From contig NZ_CP146343.1 in the NCBI RefSeq assembly GCF_037055275.1, positions 1,088,501 through 1,152,500 on the forward strand: a DNA stretch of 64,000 nt, read 5' to 3'. The stretch is from Pseudomonas sp. ML2-2023-3 (GTDB lineage Bacteria; Pseudomonadota; Gammaproteobacteria; Pseudomonadales; Pseudomonadaceae). This document shows, one piece after another, positions 7,683 through 17,921 of this stretch. The position numbers and the translations under genes are program-made. Numbering within the stretch: position 1 is the first letter of the stretch; each line of letters opens with the position of its first letter. The notes under the pieces were generated by a model. The model searched no databases. It saw only the letters and a program-made list of their open reading frames with translations, and was not told where the DNA came from.

Positions 7683-9860
7683 TTACAGGCCGTTTTTGGC
7701 CTTGAACTCGCGACGACGACGGTGCAGTACCGGCTCGGTGTAGCCGTTTGGCTGCTGGGTGCCTTCGATCACCAGTTCGATGGCCGCCTGGAAGGCGATG
7801 TTGCTGTCGAAGTTTGGCGCCAGCGGACGGTACAGCGCGTCGTTGGCGTTTTGACGATCGACCACAGGCGCCATGCGCTTGAGGCTTTCCAGGACCTGGG
7901 TTTCGCTGACGATGCCATGACGCAGCCAGTTGGCGATGTGCTGGCTGGAAATACGCAGCGTGGCACGGTCTTCCATCAGGCCGATGTCGTTAATATCCGG
8001 CACCTTCGAACAACCTACGCCCTGGTCGATCCAGCGCACCACGTAGCCCAGGATGCCCTGGGAGTTGTTGTCCAGTTCGTTCTGGATCTGTTCCGGCGTC
8101 CACTGGGGGTTCACTGCCAGCGGGATGGTCAGGATATCGTCCACCGACGCAGGGGCGCGCTTGGCCAGTTCGGCCTGACGGGCGAACACGTCAACCTTGT
8201 GGTAATGCAGCGCGTGCAAGGCGGCGGCGGTCGGCGATGGCACCCAGGCGGTGTTGGCACCGGCCAGCGGGTGAGCGATTTTCTGCTCCAGCATCGCGGC
8301 CATCAGGTCGGGCATGGCCCACATGCCTTTGCCAATTTGCGCACGGCCTTGCAGGCCAGTGCTCAAGCCGACATCGACGTTGTTGTTTTCGTAGGCCGAA
8401 ATCCACTTCTCGGCTTTCATGTCGGCCTTGCGCACCATCGGCCCGGCTTCCATCGAGGTATGAATCTCATCGCCAGTACGATCCAGGAAACCGGTGTTGA
8501 TGAACACCACGCGCTCGCTGGCAGCCTTGATGCACGCCTTGAGGTTGATCGTGGTGCGCCGCTCTTCGTCCATGATCCCGACTTTGAGCGTGTTGCGTGG
8601 CAACTTGAGTACGTCTTCGATACGGCCGAACAGCTCGTTGGTGAACGCGGCTTCTTCAGCGCCGTGCATCTTCGGTTTGACGATGTAGACCGAACCGGTG
8701 CGGCTGTTGCTGCGCGTGGCCTTGCCGTTGAGGCTGTGGATCGCGGCCAGGCTGGTCAGCAGGCCGTCGAGGATGCCTTCGGGTACTTCGTTGCCGTCCT
8801 TGTCGAGGATCGCATCGATGGTCATCAGGTGACCCACGTTGCGTACGAACAACAGCGAGCGGCCGTGCAGGCTGACGGTACCGCCATTTGGCGCGGTGTA
8901 CTCGCGGTCCGGGTTCATGGTGCGGGTGAAGGTTTCGCCGCCCTTGGACACCTGTTCGCTGAGGTCGCCTTTCATCAGGCCCAGCCAGTTGCGGTAGATC
9001 ACCACCTTGTCATCGGCATCAACGGCGGCAACCGAGTCTTCGCAGTCCATGATGGTGGTCAGGGCCGCTTCCATCAGCACGTCTTTGACGCCTGCGGCAT
9101 CGGTCTGGCCGACAGGGCTTGCGGCATCGATCTGGATTTCGAAGTGCAGGCCGTTGTGCTTGAGCAGCACGGCGGTCGGTGCCGCGGTTGAGCCGTGGTA
9201 GCCGATCAGTTGCGCGGTGTCGCGCAGGCCGGTGCTGGCGCCGCCCTTGAGGGTGACCTGCAAGGCGCCGTCAACGATGGCGTAGCCGGTGGAGTCAACG
9301 TGAGTGCCGCTGGCCAGAGGCGCGGCTTCGTCGAGAAAGGCGCGGGCGAAGGCGATGACCTTGTCGCCGCGAACCTTGTTGTAGCCGCGACCCTTGGTGG
9401 CGCCATCGGCTTCGCTGATGGCATCGGTGCCGTACAGCGCGTCGTACAGCGAGCCCCAGCGGGCGTTCGAAGCGTTGAGGGCGAAGCGCGCATTCATGAC
9501 CGGCACGACTAATTGCGGGCCTGCCATGCGGGCGATTTCGTCATCGACGTTTTGTGTCGTTGCCTGGAAATCTGCGGCTTCTGGCTGCAGATACCCAATA
9601 TCCTGGAGGAAGGCTTTATAAGCCACGGCGTCATGGGCCTTGCCGGCCTGAGCCTGGTGCCAGGCGTCGATCCGCGCCTGCAAATCATCGCGTTTGGCGA
9701 GCAGTGCTTTGTTCTTGGGTGCCAGGTCATTGATGACCTTGTCGGCACCGGCCCAGAACTGATCGGCGGTGAGGCCGGTACCGGGGATAGCTTCGTTGTT
9801 TACGAAGTCGAACAGGACTTTGGCGACCTGCAGGCCACCGACGTGAACGTGTTCAGTCAT
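7683..9860 (-). CDS. glcB: Malate synthase G
   Basis: A 725-residue enzyme that condenses glyoxylate with acetyl-CoA to give malate in the glyoxylate shunt. The length and motifs fit the G isoform: [30 protein letters not shown] (here [15 protein letters not shown]), [16 protein letters not shown] and [20 protein letters not shown]. The ATG at 9860 is preferred over an earlier in-frame codon because GAGG lies 7 bases upstream. It is monocistronic and ends at the bidirectional terminator. A 7-bp inverted repeat lies about 120 bases upstream. Confidence 0.97.
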   Translation of the reverse strand: MTEHVHVGGLQVAKVLFDFVNNEAIPGTGLTADQFWAGADKVINDLAPKNKALLAKRDDLQARIDAWHQAQAGKAHDAVAYKAFLQDIGYLQPEAADFQATTQNVDDEIARMAGPQLVVPVMNARFALNASNARWGSLYDALYGTDAISEADGATKGRGYNKVRGDKVIAFARAFLDEAAPLASGTHVDSTGYAIVDGALQVTLKGGASTGLRDTAQLIGYHGSTAAPTAVLLKHNGLHFEIQIDAASPVGQTDAAGVKDVLMEAALTTIMDCEDSVAAVDADDKVVIYRNWLGLMKGDLSEQVSKGGETFTRTMNPDREYTAPNGGTVSLHGRSLLFVRNVGHLMTIDAILDKDGNEVPEGILDGLLTSLAAIHSLNGKATRSNSRTGSVYIVKPKMHGAEEAAFTNELFGRIEDVLKLPRNTLKVGIMDEERRTTINLKACIKAASERVVFINTGFLDRTGDEIHTSMEAGPMVRKADMKAEKWISAYENNNVDVGLSTGLQGRAQIGKGMWAMPDLMAAMLEQKIAHPLAGANTAWVPSPTAAALHALHYHKVDVFARQAELAKRAPASVDDILTIPLAVNPQWTPEQIQNELDNNSQGILGYVVRWIDQGVGCSKVPDINDIGLMEDRATLRISSQHIANWLRHGIVSETQVLESLKRMAPVVDRQNANDALYRPLAPNFDSNIAFQAAIELVIEGTQQPNGYTEPVLHRRRREFKAKNGL

Positions 9861-10170
9861 TGCTTGCCTCACTCATTTTTATTTAAAGCCTGGAGCGCTT
9901 CTTAAAACACCGCGTGGCTCATGCTGGCGGGGTTGGACGGGGTACAGCAGACACCTTGGCGGACCATGTTGCAAGTTATGTAGTGGTCGCCGAGGCATAC
10001 TACATGATCAATTGCAGATGTGAAAATCAGACCAATCACGTCGTTCTGCGACCGTTTTTACGCTATCGGTCACGCAGAAGAACAGGATGTTCTCAAGAAA
10101 CATGCAGGTTGTTCCAGATAATTCTAAAAACAGTACACAATTTAATGTTTAGCGATCGGGTTTTATCTGT
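9861..10170. other. Intergenic region upstream of glcB with one inverted repeat
   Basis: About 310 bases without a credible gene. The only structure seen is the perfect 7-bp inverted repeat ATGTAGT (9978-9984) and ACTACAT (9999-10005) with a 14-base spacer, which could be an operator for glcB. No known regulator consensus was recognised. Confidence 0.35.
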
Positions 10171-10261
10171 GTAGTCGCTGCCGAAGGCTGCGAAGGGTTG
10201 CGGAGCAACCCGTTTTCCATAGAGCGACACAACCCGCTTCGCAGCCCTCGGCAGCGACTAC
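10171..10261. repeat. Intergenic palindromic repeat, GTAGTCGCTGCCGAAGGCTG family
   Basis: The 91-bp element opens with GTAGTCGCTGCCGAAGGCTG and closes with its inverted copy, ending CAGCGACTAC. Relatives occur at 11831-11920, 17822-17904, 32437-32527 and 37110-37240. It is a REP-like family distinct from the GTGGGAGCGGGC elements. Confidence 0.88.
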
Positions 10262-10318
10262 GAGCATTTGATGGCGGCCTATACTCATTCGATCCCCCCA
10301 ACAAGAGAGACCCCCGCC

Positions 10319-10837
10319 ATGAACCATCTTGTGATTACGGTGTTTGCCCAGGACAAGGCCGGGCAGGTCGAGCGCATTGCTCAATGCATCGCCGAGCATG
10401 GCGGTAACTGGCTGGAGAGTCGAATGTCGCGCATGGCCGGGCAATTTGCCGGAATCCTGCGCGTGGGTGTGCCCGCCGAAGCTCACGATGAGCTGGTCGA
10501 TGCGTTGCAGCATCTGGGCAAGGAAGGGATTCGGGTGTTGATTGCCGAAAGCGGCATCGAGCAGTCCTGCACCTGGAAGCCCATCGCCATGGAGCTGGTG
10601 GGCAACGACCGCCCCGGCATTGTGCGCGACATCACCCGGGTGCTGACGGAGCAGGGCGTGAGCCTGGAGCGGCTGGTGACAGACGTGCGGCCCGCGCCGA
10701 TGAGCAACGAGCCGCTGTTTCATGCCGAGGCCATTTTGGCGGTGCCCCTGACCTTGTCCCTAGATGTGCTGCAAAAACGTCTGGAAACCCTGGCGGATGA
10801 GCTGCTGGTGGATTTGAAGTTCAGCACCGAGGAGTAA
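10319..10837 (+). CDS. GcvR-like glycine cleavage repressor (tandem ACT domains)
   Basis: A 172-residue protein with two ACT domains. The first opens with LVITVFAQDKAGQVERIAQC and the second with AMELVGNDRPGIVRDITRVL. This two-ACT layout without a DNA-binding domain is that of GcvR, which in enterobacteria antagonises the activator GcvA in response to glycine. The ATG at 10319 is the first that keeps the ACT fold at the N-terminus; upstream in-frame codons lie near the palindromic repeat. It is convergent with rarD, with a 10-base gap. The role in Pseudomonas is inferred from the family. Confidence 0.82.
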   Translation: MNHLVITVFAQDKAGQVERIAQCIAEHGGNWLESRMSRMAGQFAGILRVGVPAEAHDELVDALQHLGKEGIRVLIAESGIEQSCTWKPIAMELVGNDRPGIVRDITRVLTEQGVSLERLVTDVRPAPMSNEPLFHAEAILAVPLTLSLDVLQKRLETLADELLVDLKFSTEE

Positions 10838-10847
10838 CGTCGCCGGT

Positions 10848-11735
10848 TCAGCTGCGCTTGCGCAGGCTGAACCAGGCATCGAGGCTGTACACCACCAGGC
10901 CGGCCCAGATAAATGCAAAGGCGATCAAGGTGCTTTCGGACAAGTGCTCGCCGTAAACCGATACCGCCAGAATCAAGACCAGCGTCGGCGCGATGTACTG
11001 CATAAAGCCTAGGGTTGTGTAGGGCAGATGCCGTGCGGCGGCGTTGAAACACACCAGGGGTATCAGCGTGGCCGGGCCTGCGGCGACCAGCAACCAGGCC
11101 TCTGAGGTGCTCCAGAAGTCGGCATGGGCGCTGTTGGCCTCGGGGTGCAGCAGCAACCAGACGATGGCCACCGGGACCAGAATCCATGTTTCGACCACGA
11201 GCCCCGGCAATGCCTTGACCGGGGCCTGTTTGCGGATCAGCCCGTAAAAACCGAAGCTCAGTGCCAGCGCCAGGGACACCCAGGGCAGACTGCCCACTTG
11301 CCATACCTGTTGTGCCACACCGACAACGGCCAGGCCCACTGCAATCCACTGCAGGCGGCGCAGGCGTTCCCCCAGCAACAACATGCCGAGCAATACGTTG
11401 ACCAGTGGGTTGATGTAGTACCCCAGGCTGGCTTCGAGCATGCGGTCGTTGTTCACGGCCCACACATACGTCAGCCAGTTGGCGGCAATCAGCAGGCCAC
11501 TGAAGGTCAAAACGCCAATGCGCTTGGGGTTGTCGCGCAGTTCCTGCCACCAGCCGGGGTGTTTCCACACCAGTAGCAACAGTGAACCGAACAACGCGGA
11601 CCAGAGCACCCGGTTCACGATGATTTCGGCAGCCGGAACGCTGGCCAGCAGTTTGAAGTAGAGCGGGAAAAGGCCCCAGATGACATAGGCCGTGAGGCCT
11701 AAAATATACCCGCGACGCGGGTTTGCGGCTTGCAT
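10848..11735 (-). CDS. rarD: EamA-family transporter RarD
   Basis: A 295-residue inner-membrane permease with about ten hydrophobic segments in two EamA repeats. The N-terminal stretch GYILGLTAYVIWGLFPLYFK and the NRVLWSALFG segment are RarD signatures. The start at 11735 has AAGGA 6 bases upstream, whereas the longer frame begins with TTG. RarD proteins are linked to chloramphenicol sensitivity, but the substrate is unknown. It lies between the convergent gcvR-like gene and the srkA-type gene, apparently as its own unit. Confidence 0.88.
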   Translation of the reverse strand: MQAANPRRGYILGLTAYVIWGLFPLYFKLLASVPAAEIIVNRVLWSALFGSLLLLVWKHPGWWQELRDNPKRIGVLTFSGLLIAANWLTYVWAVNNDRMLEASLGYYINPLVNVLLGMLLLGERLRRLQWIAVGLAVVGVAQQVWQVGSLPWVSLALALSFGFYGLIRKQAPVKALPGLVVETWILVPVAIVWLLLHPEANSAHADFWSTSEAWLLVAAGPATLIPLVCFNAAARHLPYTTLGFMQYIAPTLVLILAVSVYGEHLSESTLIAFAFIWAGLVVYSLDAWFSLRKRS

Positions 11736-11830
11736 GCAGAATCCTTGCTTAGGCAACTAACAGACACGGAAGAAGCTGTGAGTGTAAGCAGGTTTTGCAG
11801 GAGTGTCCTGTGTGAGGCGGGACGTTTTCT

Positions 11831-11920
11831 GTAGTCGCTGCCGAAGGCTGCGAGGGGTGGCCGGCGCTCCCGGGAAAACGGGTTGCTTCGCAGCCCTTCG
11901 CAGCCTTCGGCAGCGACTAC
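11831..11920. repeat. Intergenic palindromic repeat, GTAGTCGCTGCCG family
   Basis: A 90-bp inverted pair whose arms are GTAGTCGCTGCCGAAGGCTG and its near-exact complement. It sits between rarD and the kinase gene and may also act as a stem-loop at the end of the latter's transcript. Confidence 0.88.
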
Positions 11921-11938
11921 AGTGTTCACCCGGTTTTC

Positions 11939-12913
11939 TTAAAACAGCTTCAGCGGCTCTTCATTCAATGCCGAAAGCTGCTCGCGCAATGCCAGGATCT
12001 GGTCGCCCCAATAACGCTCGCTGCCAAACCACGGGAAGCTGTGGGGGAAGGCCGGGTCGTCCCAGCGCCGAGCCAGCCAGGCGCTGTAGTGCATCAGGCG
12101 CAAGGCGCGCAGCGGCTCGATCAGCGCCAGTTCGCGGGGGTTGAAGTCATGGAACTCGCTGTAGCCGTCCATCAGCTCTGACAGCTGGCCCAGGCATTCC
12201 TGGCGATCCCCGGCCAGCATCATCCACAGGTCCTGCACTGCAGGGCCCATGCGGCAATCGTCGAGGTCGACGATATGGAACACTTCGTCGCGGCACATCA
12301 TGTTGCCGGGGTGGCAATCGCCGTGCATGCGGATGTTGGTGTGGGGGGTGGCGGCGTAGACGTCTTCGACCCGCTTGAGCAGGTCGCGGGCGACGGACTC
12401 GTAGGCCGGGAGCAGGCTGCGCGGAATGAAGTTGCCTTCAAGCAGGGTGGTCAGCGAGTCGTGACCGAAGTTTTTCACCCCCAGTGCTTCGCGGTGCTCG
12501 AACGGCTTGGTCGCGCCTACGGCATGCAGGCGACCGAGCAGTTGCCCGAGGCGATACAGCTGGTCGAGATTGCCCGGTTCTGGCGCGCGGCCACCTCGGC
12601 GTGGAAACAGGGTGAAGCGGAAACCTGCGTGTTCGAACAGGCTTTCACCGTTGTGAATCATCGGTGCGACCACCGGGACATCAAGCTCGGCCAGTTCGAA
12701 GGTGAAACGGTGTTCTTCGAGGATGGCTTCGTTGGTCCAGCGCTGCGGTCGATAGAATTTGGCGATCAGCGGTTCCGAGTCTTCGATACCTACCTGGTAC
12801 ACGCGATTTTCGTAGCTGTTGAGCGCGAGCACACGGGCGTCGCTCAGGAAGCCGATGCTCTCGACGGCGTCGAGCACCAGATCAGGGGTAAGTGTTGCAA
12901 ACGGATGAGACAT
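11939..12913 (-). CDS. srkA: SrkA/YihE-type stress-response serine/threonine kinase
   Basis: A 324-residue member of the aminoglycoside-phosphotransferase/choline-kinase fold, close to the 328 residues of E. coli SrkA (RdoA). The catalytic loop is HGDCHPGNMM and the metal-binding segment IVDLDDCRMGP; the N-terminal LALNSYENRVYQVGIED is the nucleotide-binding strand-turn region. The start at 12913 has AGGAGT 5 bases upstream. In E. coli the kinase counteracts MazE/MazF-linked death under oxidative stress. The gene appears to stand alone. Confidence 0.88.
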   Translation of the reverse strand: MSHPFATLTPDLVLDAVESIGFLSDARVLALNSYENRVYQVGIEDSEPLIAKFYRPQRWTNEAILEEHRFTFELAELDVPVVAPMIHNGESLFEHAGFRFTLFPRRGGRAPEPGNLDQLYRLGQLLGRLHAVGATKPFEHREALGVKNFGHDSLTTLLEGNFIPRSLLPAYESVARDLLKRVEDVYAATPHTNIRMHGDCHPGNMMCRDEVFHIVDLDDCRMGPAVQDLWMMLAGDRQECLGQLSELMDGYSEFHDFNPRELALIEPLRALRLMHYSAWLARRWDDPAFPHSFPWFGSERYWGDQILALREQLSALNEEPLKLF

Positions 12914-13002
12914 GCTGACTCCTGCGCGCAGCAGGCTGCCGCGTCCGGCCATGCATGTTAGCGCAGACCGGGGTATGGAAGGGCAGGTTAATGCACCGGC
13001 CT

Positions 13003-13087
13003 GTGGGAGCGGGCTTGGTCGCGATGCAGTCCTTGCGGTGTATCAGGCAAACCGCGTCGACACTGTCGCGGGCAAGCCCGCTCCCAC
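13003..13087. repeat. REPIN-type inverted REP pair
   Basis: GTGGGAGCGGGCTTGGTCGC is paired with an inverted GCGGGCAAGCCCGCTCCCAC about 40 bases away. It is the same family as 4144-4229 and lies just past the 3' end of the PhoX-type gene. Confidence 0.88.
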
Positions 13088-13105
13088 AAAAGCGGGTTCA
13101 AGCTT

Positions 13106-15007
13106 TTACGCGCCGACGATACCGCCGTCTTCCCGACTGATGGCCATGACCGATGAGCGCGGTTTGCCGTTGGGCAGGTGCTCGGGGAAGGTGGAACCGC
13201 CGTTCTCGCCAGGGTGCTGAATGCCCACGAACAGGGTTTTGTGGTCGGGCGAGAAGCTGATACCGGTGACTTCGCAGCCCACCGGGCCAACCATGAAACG
13301 GCGGATTTCACCGCTGACCGGGTCGGCGCACAGCATCTGGTTATTGCCCATGCCTGCAAAGTCGCCGCTGTTGCTGGCATCACCGTCGGTCAGGATCCAC
13401 AGGCGCCCTGCGTCATCGAATCCCAGGCCGTCGGGGCTGTTGAACATGTTCTGCGGGTTGATATTGGCGGAGCCGCCCTTGGGTTGTTTACCGTGAACGG
13501 CCGGATTGCCCGCCACGACGAACAGGTCCCAGTCGAAGGTGTCTGAGCCGTGATCGGCATTGCGCGCTTTCCAGCGCAGGATCTGCCCGTAGACGTTTTT
13601 CTCACGGGGATTGGGGCCGCCGACCGGTTGCCCGTCTTCGCCGCGCTTGACGTTGTTGGTCAGGGTGCAATAGACCTGGCCGTCCTTGGGGCTGACCACG
13701 ATCCATTCCGGGCGGTCCATGCGGGTGGCGCCGACGGCGCTGGCGGCCATGCGTGCATGGATCAACACGTCGGCCTGGCTGGCAAAGCCGTTCGCGGCAT
13801 CAACGCCGTTTTTGCCGTGGGTCAGTTCAATCCACTGACCGTGACCCTTGGGGCGATCAGGGTTGCTGTCGCCAGCGTCAAAGCGCGCCACATACAGCGT
13901 GCCGTGGTCCAGCAGGTCGCGATTGGCCTTGGGGTTCTGGTGGTCGATCTTGTCGCGGCTGATGAATTTGTAGATGAACTCGCCGCGCTCGTCGTCGCCC
14001 ATGTACACCACGGCACGGCCGTCGCCGGTTTCGGCCAGGGCGGCGTTTTCGTGTTTGAAACGGCCCAGTGCGGTGCGTTTGACCGGTGTTGAAAGCGGGT
14101 CGAACGGATCGATTTCAACGACCCAGCCGTGGCGATTGAGTTCGTTGGGGTTGAGTGCCATATCGAAGCGCGGGTCGTGCTGGTGCCAGTTGATGTCTTT
14201 GCTGGCCGCGACCACGCCATAGCGCTTTTGCGCGGCATCGAACGCTTGCTTCGGGTCGGAGCTGCCGAAGCAATCGGTGAAGTTTTCTTCGCAGGTCAGG
14301 TAGGTGCCCCACGGGGTTTTGCCATTGGCGCAGTTCTGGAAGGTGCCCAGTGCGCGGGTGCCGGTCGCGTCGGCCTGGGTGCGCAGCAACTCATGACCGG
14401 CAGCGGGGCCGCTCAGGCGAATGGGCGTGTTGGCGTGGATACGTCGGTTGAAGGGAGAGCCCTGGACAAACTGCCAGCCGTCGCCCTTGCGCTGGATCTC
14501 GATCACCGACACGCCTTCAGTGGCCTGGGCCTTGTGCACTTCTTCTGCAGAAACAGGTGAACCGCCATGGGGGAAGAGGTAGCGGTAGTTGGTGTATTCG
14601 TTGTTGATCGCCATCAGGGCGCGGTTCGGATCATCCGCGAAGGCGAACAGGCTCATGCCGTCGTTGTTGTCGCCAAACTGTACTTCCTGGGCGCTGGCAG
14701 TGCCGTTGCCGGAAGGATCAAACACCGGGCCGTCGGCTTGCAGCGGCTGCCCCCAACTGATGAGCACCGAGGAGCGATAGCCGGGTGGCAGGCTGATGGT
14801 GTCAGTGGTGGCCGCATTGATGCTGTCGAAGCCCAGCAGGTTGCTGTTGGCGGCGCTGACACCGGCTGCCAGGGCACTGCGACTGAGCAGGCCACCGCCT
14901 AGAAACATCGCTGCGCCGCACAGGGCGCCAGCACTGATAAAGCCGCGACGACTCAGGCCAATGATCTGCTCAAGGTCGGTGGATTGGTTTTCTTCTAATA
15001 GGCTCAT
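13106..15007 (-). CDS. PhoX-family alkaline phosphatase, Tat-exported
   Basis: A 633-residue DUF839/PhoX-family protein. The twin-arginine signal is LSRRGFISAGALCG near residue 20, followed by a hydrophobic stretch ending SRSALAA, so it should be exported folded with its metal and cofactor. Family landmarks are INNEYTNYRYLFPHG, WGTYLTCEENFTDCFG, MGDDERGEFIYKF and NSPDGLGFDDAGRLWILTDG. PhoX enzymes are calcium/iron-dependent phosphatases induced by phosphate starvation; no Pho box was seen. The ATG at 15007 was chosen because it places the Tat motif at a normal distance. A REPIN lies immediately downstream. Confidence 0.88.
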   Translation of the reverse strand: MSLLEENQSTDLEQIIGLSRRGFISAGALCGAAMFLGGGLLSRSALAAGVSAANSNLLGFDSINAATTDTISLPPGYRSSVLISWGQPLQADGPVFDPSGNGTASAQEVQFGDNNDGMSLFAFADDPNRALMAINNEYTNYRYLFPHGGSPVSAEEVHKAQATEGVSVIEIQRKGDGWQFVQGSPFNRRIHANTPIRLSGPAAGHELLRTQADATGTRALGTFQNCANGKTPWGTYLTCEENFTDCFGSSDPKQAFDAAQKRYGVVAASKDINWHQHDPRFDMALNPNELNRHGWVVEIDPFDPLSTPVKRTALGRFKHENAALAETGDGRAVVYMGDDERGEFIYKFISRDKIDHQNPKANRDLLDHGTLYVARFDAGDSNPDRPKGHGQWIELTHGKNGVDAANGFASQADVLIHARMAASAVGATRMDRPEWIVVSPKDGQVYCTLTNNVKRGEDGQPVGGPNPREKNVYGQILRWKARNADHGSDTFDWDLFVVAGNPAVHGKQPKGGSANINPQNMFNSPDGLGFDDAGRLWILTDGDASNSGDFAGMGNNQMLCADPVSGEIRRFMVGPVGCEVTGISFSPDHKTLFVGIQHPGENGGSTFPEHLPNGKPRSSVMAISREDGGIVGA

Positions 15008-15102
15008 GGCTGGCTTGGCTCTTGACGGTTTTGGCAAACACCATAAGCAGCGGGTATGACAGAGATGTTTCAGTCGGGAGCGGATGCGGGAGCTGGCGGC
15101 AC

Positions 15103-15867
15103 TTACAGCGCGGTGCCCAGCAATACCAGCGATGGCGCAAAGTGCACCTGGGCCTCGCTACCCTCGGTCAGCCCAAGTGTTTCGAGGTGTTGCGGTTCGG
15201 TCAGGGCACACAGGGTCTGGCCGCTGGGCAGGGTGATACGGACTTCGCTGGGGCCGTTGTCGGTGTGCAGGATCTGCTCGATGCGTCCGTGCAGGTGATT
15301 GTGCTCGGCGTTGGAAGGGGATGCGGCATCCAGCAGTTGCAGCCAGCCTGCCTTGATCAACGCCACTGCCTGGCTGCCGATTGCCAGTTCCAGGCGCAGG
15401 GTGCTGTCGCGGGTGATTTGTGCGTGAAGGGTCAGGCCACCGGGCAGTTCCAGCTGAATCAGATCGTTATGGCCGTGGCGGTGGATGGCAATGACGGTGC
15501 CGTGCAACTGGTTGCGGGCGCTGGTGCGCAGCATCAGGCGTCCCAGCAGGTCGAGGTCCTGAATGTCTTCGGCGGCGTCCAGCACCTGGGTTTGCAGCGC
15601 CTGCAGACGCTGATATAGCCGCAACACCCGCTCACCGGCCACGGACAGTCGAGCGCCGCCGCCGCCTTTGCCGCCGATGCTGCGCTCAACCAAGGGGGTT
15701 TGCGCCAGGTTGTTCAGTTCATCAATGGCATCCCACGCGGCTTTGTAGCTGATACCGGCGCTTTTGGCGGCGGCCGTGATCGAGCCTTGGTCAACAATGT
15801 GCTGCAGCAGCGCGATGCGTTGCGGGCGACGGACCATGTGTTGGGCGAGGAGGGCGGGCAGGTGCAT
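15103..15867 (-). CDS. modE: Molybdate-responsive transcriptional regulator ModE
   Basis: A 254-residue regulator with an N-terminal winged helix of LysR type (DQGSITAAAKSAGISYKAAW, residues about 26-45), the ModE glycine run GGKGGGGARLS, and two C-terminal Mop/TOBE domains (MLRTSARNQLHGTVIAIHRH and LHGRIEQILHTDNGPSEVRI) that bind molybdate. It should repress the modABC transporter genes when molybdate is plentiful; those genes are not in this window. Its 5' end lies 57 bases from the 3' end of comF. Confidence 0.93.
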   Translation of the reverse strand: MHLPALLAQHMVRRPQRIALLQHIVDQGSITAAAKSAGISYKAAWDAIDELNNLAQTPLVERSIGGKGGGGARLSVAGERVLRLYQRLQALQTQVLDAAEDIQDLDLLGRLMLRTSARNQLHGTVIAIHRHGHNDLIQLELPGGLTLHAQITRDSTLRLELAIGSQAVALIKAGWLQLLDAASPSNAEHNHLHGRIEQILHTDNGPSEVRITLPSGQTLCALTEPQHLETLGLTEGSEAQVHFAPSLVLLGTAL

Positions 15868-15924
15868 GACGGAGAATTCACGAGGCAGGACGTGCCCGGA
15901 AAGTGCCTGCTCAACCGGGTGGCG

Positions 15925-16665
15925 TCAAGGAGGCCCGTCGGGTTTTGGCGTGCGGGCCAGGCAATACACATCGACCCGCCTGGCCCCGGCCTTGACCAGC
16001 AGCCGGGCCAGGCTCTGCGCCGTGGCGCCGGTGGTCAGCACGTCATCCACCAGCGCCAGGTGCAACCCGGTGACCTGCACGCCCGGTGCCAGCCTGAATG
16101 CTTGCAACACGTTGCGCTTGCGGTTTTTGGCGTCCAGGACTTGTTGCGCGTCCGTGTCCTGGGTACGCAGCAGCCAGTGCTCGTGTCGAGGGATGTTCAG
16201 CGCAGCACTTAGCCACTGGGCTAGCAGGGCGGCCTGGTTATAGCCGCGCTGGCGCAGACGTTTGCTGGACAAGGGCACCGGCAGCAGGAAGTCGGGTCGC
16301 GGGCTGCCGGAGTTGAAGGCATCGAGCAGCGATTGGCCGAGAAGTTCGGCTAAAAGTCGTCCATAAGGCCACTTGCTGTGATGTTTGAAACGGATGATCA
16401 GACTGTCGATCGGAAAGCTGTACACCCAGGGTGCATGCACTTGCTCATAGACTGGCGGCTGCTTGATGCAGTGGGCGCATACCAGCCCGGCCATCGGTAA
16501 TGGCAATGCGCAGCGCTTGCAGCGATCAACCAGCCAGGGCAATTCCAGTTCGCAGGCGGCACACAGGGCATGGGGTGTGCAGCAGCGCTCATCACACAAC
16601 AAACAGGATTGGTTATTAAATAACCAGATGTAAACCAGCTTGATCCATTGTGGTTGACAGTTCAT
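15925..16665 (-). CDS. ComF-family phosphoribosyltransferase-like protein
   Basis: A 246-residue protein with an N-terminal zinc-ribbon-like part (CLLCDERCC, CAAC, CKRC, CAHC) and a C-terminal type I PRTase domain with the PRPP loop LALVDDVLTTGATAQS. ComF homologues are needed for natural transformation in some bacteria, and Pseudomonas homologues usually lie immediately upstream of and divergent to bioB, as here. The shared intergenic region with bioB is only 87 bases. Confidence 0.9.
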   Translation of the reverse strand: MNCQPQWIKLVYIWLFNNQSCLLCDERCCTPHALCAACELELPWLVDRCKRCALPLPMAGLVCAHCIKQPPVYEQVHAPWVYSFPIDSLIIRFKHHSKWPYGRLLAELLGQSLLDAFNSGSPRPDFLLPVPLSSKRLRQRGYNQAALLAQWLSAALNIPRHEHWLLRTQDTDAQQVLDAKNRKRNVLQAFRLAPGVQVTGLHLALVDDVLTTGATAQSLARLLVKAGARRVDVYCLARTPKPDGPP

Positions 16666-16752
16666 GTCACATCCTTAAACATGCCGACATCCGTGCCGTG
16701 CCTGGGGCGTTTGCCTCAGGTTCAAGTCTAAGCATAAACAAGAGAAACGCCG

Positions 16753-17808
16753 ATGAGCGCCAGCAGCCTTGCCAACGTGCGACATGATTGGTCTTTAGCC
16801 GAGGTCCGGGCGATGTTTACCCAGCCCTTCAATGACCTGCTTTTCGAAGCGCAGACCGTTCACCGCAAGCACTTCAATGCCAACCGGGTACAGGTTTCGA
16901 CGCTGCTGTCGATCAAGACCGGCGCCTGCCCGGAAGATTGCAAATATTGTCCGCAGTCGGGCCACTACAACACTGGCCTGGCTAAAGAGAAGTTGATGCA
17001 GGTGCAGAAGGTGCTGGAAGAAGCACAGCGGGCCAAGTCCATCGGCGCTACCCGTTTCTGCATGGGCGCCGCGTGGAAGCACCCGTCGGCCAAAGACATG
17101 CCCTACGTACTGGAAATGGTCAAAGGGGTGAAGGCCATGGGGCTGGAAACCTGCATGACCCTGGGCAAGCTCGATCAGGAGCAAACCGCAGCGTTGGCCC
17201 ACGCAGGTCTGGATTACTACAACCACAACCTCGACACCTCGCCCGAGTTCTACACCAGCATCATCACCACCCGTACTTACAGCGAACGCCTGCAAACCTT
17301 GAGTTACGTGCGTGATAGCGGGATGAAAATCTGCTCCGGCGGGATTCTGGGCATGGGCGAGTCGCTGGACGACCGCGCCAACCTGCTGATCCAGTTGGCC
17401 AATCTGCCTGAGCACCCAGAGTCGGTGCCGATCAACATGCTGGTGAAAGTGGCCGGCACGCCGATGGAAAACACAGAAGACATCGACCCGTTTGACTTCA
17501 TCCGCATGCTGGCGGTGGCGCGGATCATGATGCCGCACAGCCATGTACGCCTGTCGGCGGGCCGTGAGGCAATGAACGAGCAAATGCAGGCACTGGCGTT
17601 CTTTGCCGGGGCCAACTCGATTTTCTACGGCGACAAATTGCTGACCACGGCCAACCCTCAGGCGGACAAGGACATGCAGCTGTTCAGCCGTCTGGGCATC
17701 TTGCCCGAGGCGGGTGAAGACCATGCGGACGAGGTGCATCAGGCCGTGATCGAGCATGCGCTCAGGGATCAGAAATCCAGCGAGCAGTTTTATAACGCTG
17801 TGGTTTAA
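16753..17808 (+). CDS. bioB: Biotin synthase
   Basis: A 351-residue radical-SAM enzyme that inserts sulfur into dethiobiotin. The 4Fe-4S cluster motif is C59-x3-C63-x2-C66 ([14 protein letters not shown]). Further conserved stretches are [40 protein letters not shown] and the R-rich [20 protein letters not shown] with [14 protein letters not shown]. It opens the bioB-F-H-C-D cluster. It is separated from bioF by 113 bases that hold a palindromic repeat, so downstream expression may be tuned there. Confidence 0.98.
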   Translation: MSASSLANVRHDWSLAEVRAMFTQPFNDLLFEAQTVHRKHFNANRVQVSTLLSIKTGACPEDCKYCPQSGHYNTGLAKEKLMQVQKVLEEAQRAKSIGATRFCMGAAWKHPSAKDMPYVLEMVKGVKAMGLETCMTLGKLDQEQTAALAHAGLDYYNHNLDTSPEFYTSIITTRTYSERLQTLSYVRDSGMKICSGGILGMGESLDDRANLLIQLANLPEHPESVPINMLVKVAGTPMENTEDIDPFDFIRMLAVARIMMPHSHVRLSAGREAMNEQMQALAFFAGANSIFYGDKLLTTANPQADKDMQLFSRLGILPEAGEDHADEVHQAVIEHALRDQKSSEQFYNAVV

Positions 17809-17821
17809 CCCACACATTCCC

Positions 17822-17904
17822 GTAGCCGCTGCCGCAGGACCTTAGCTTTCAATACCGAAGCCGGGGCCGCTTCGCTGCCCATCGCAGCGTGCGGCAGCGG
17901 CTAC
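17822..17904. repeat. Palindromic repeat between bioB and bioF
   Basis: GTAGCCGCTGCCGCAGG on the left and the inverted CGTGCGGCAGCGGCTAC on the right form an 83-bp pair inside the bio operon. It is a divergent member of the GTAGTCGCTGCCG family. An intra-operon hairpin of this kind can stabilise the upstream mRNA segment. Confidence 0.82.
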
Positions 17905-17921
17905 AAGGGATTACAGTCAGC

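Noticed and set aside
7722..9191. A 489-codon open frame on the plus strand opposite glcB
   Set aside because: It is the complement of a certain malate synthase gene in GC-rich DNA, has low-complexity composition and no recognisable domain.
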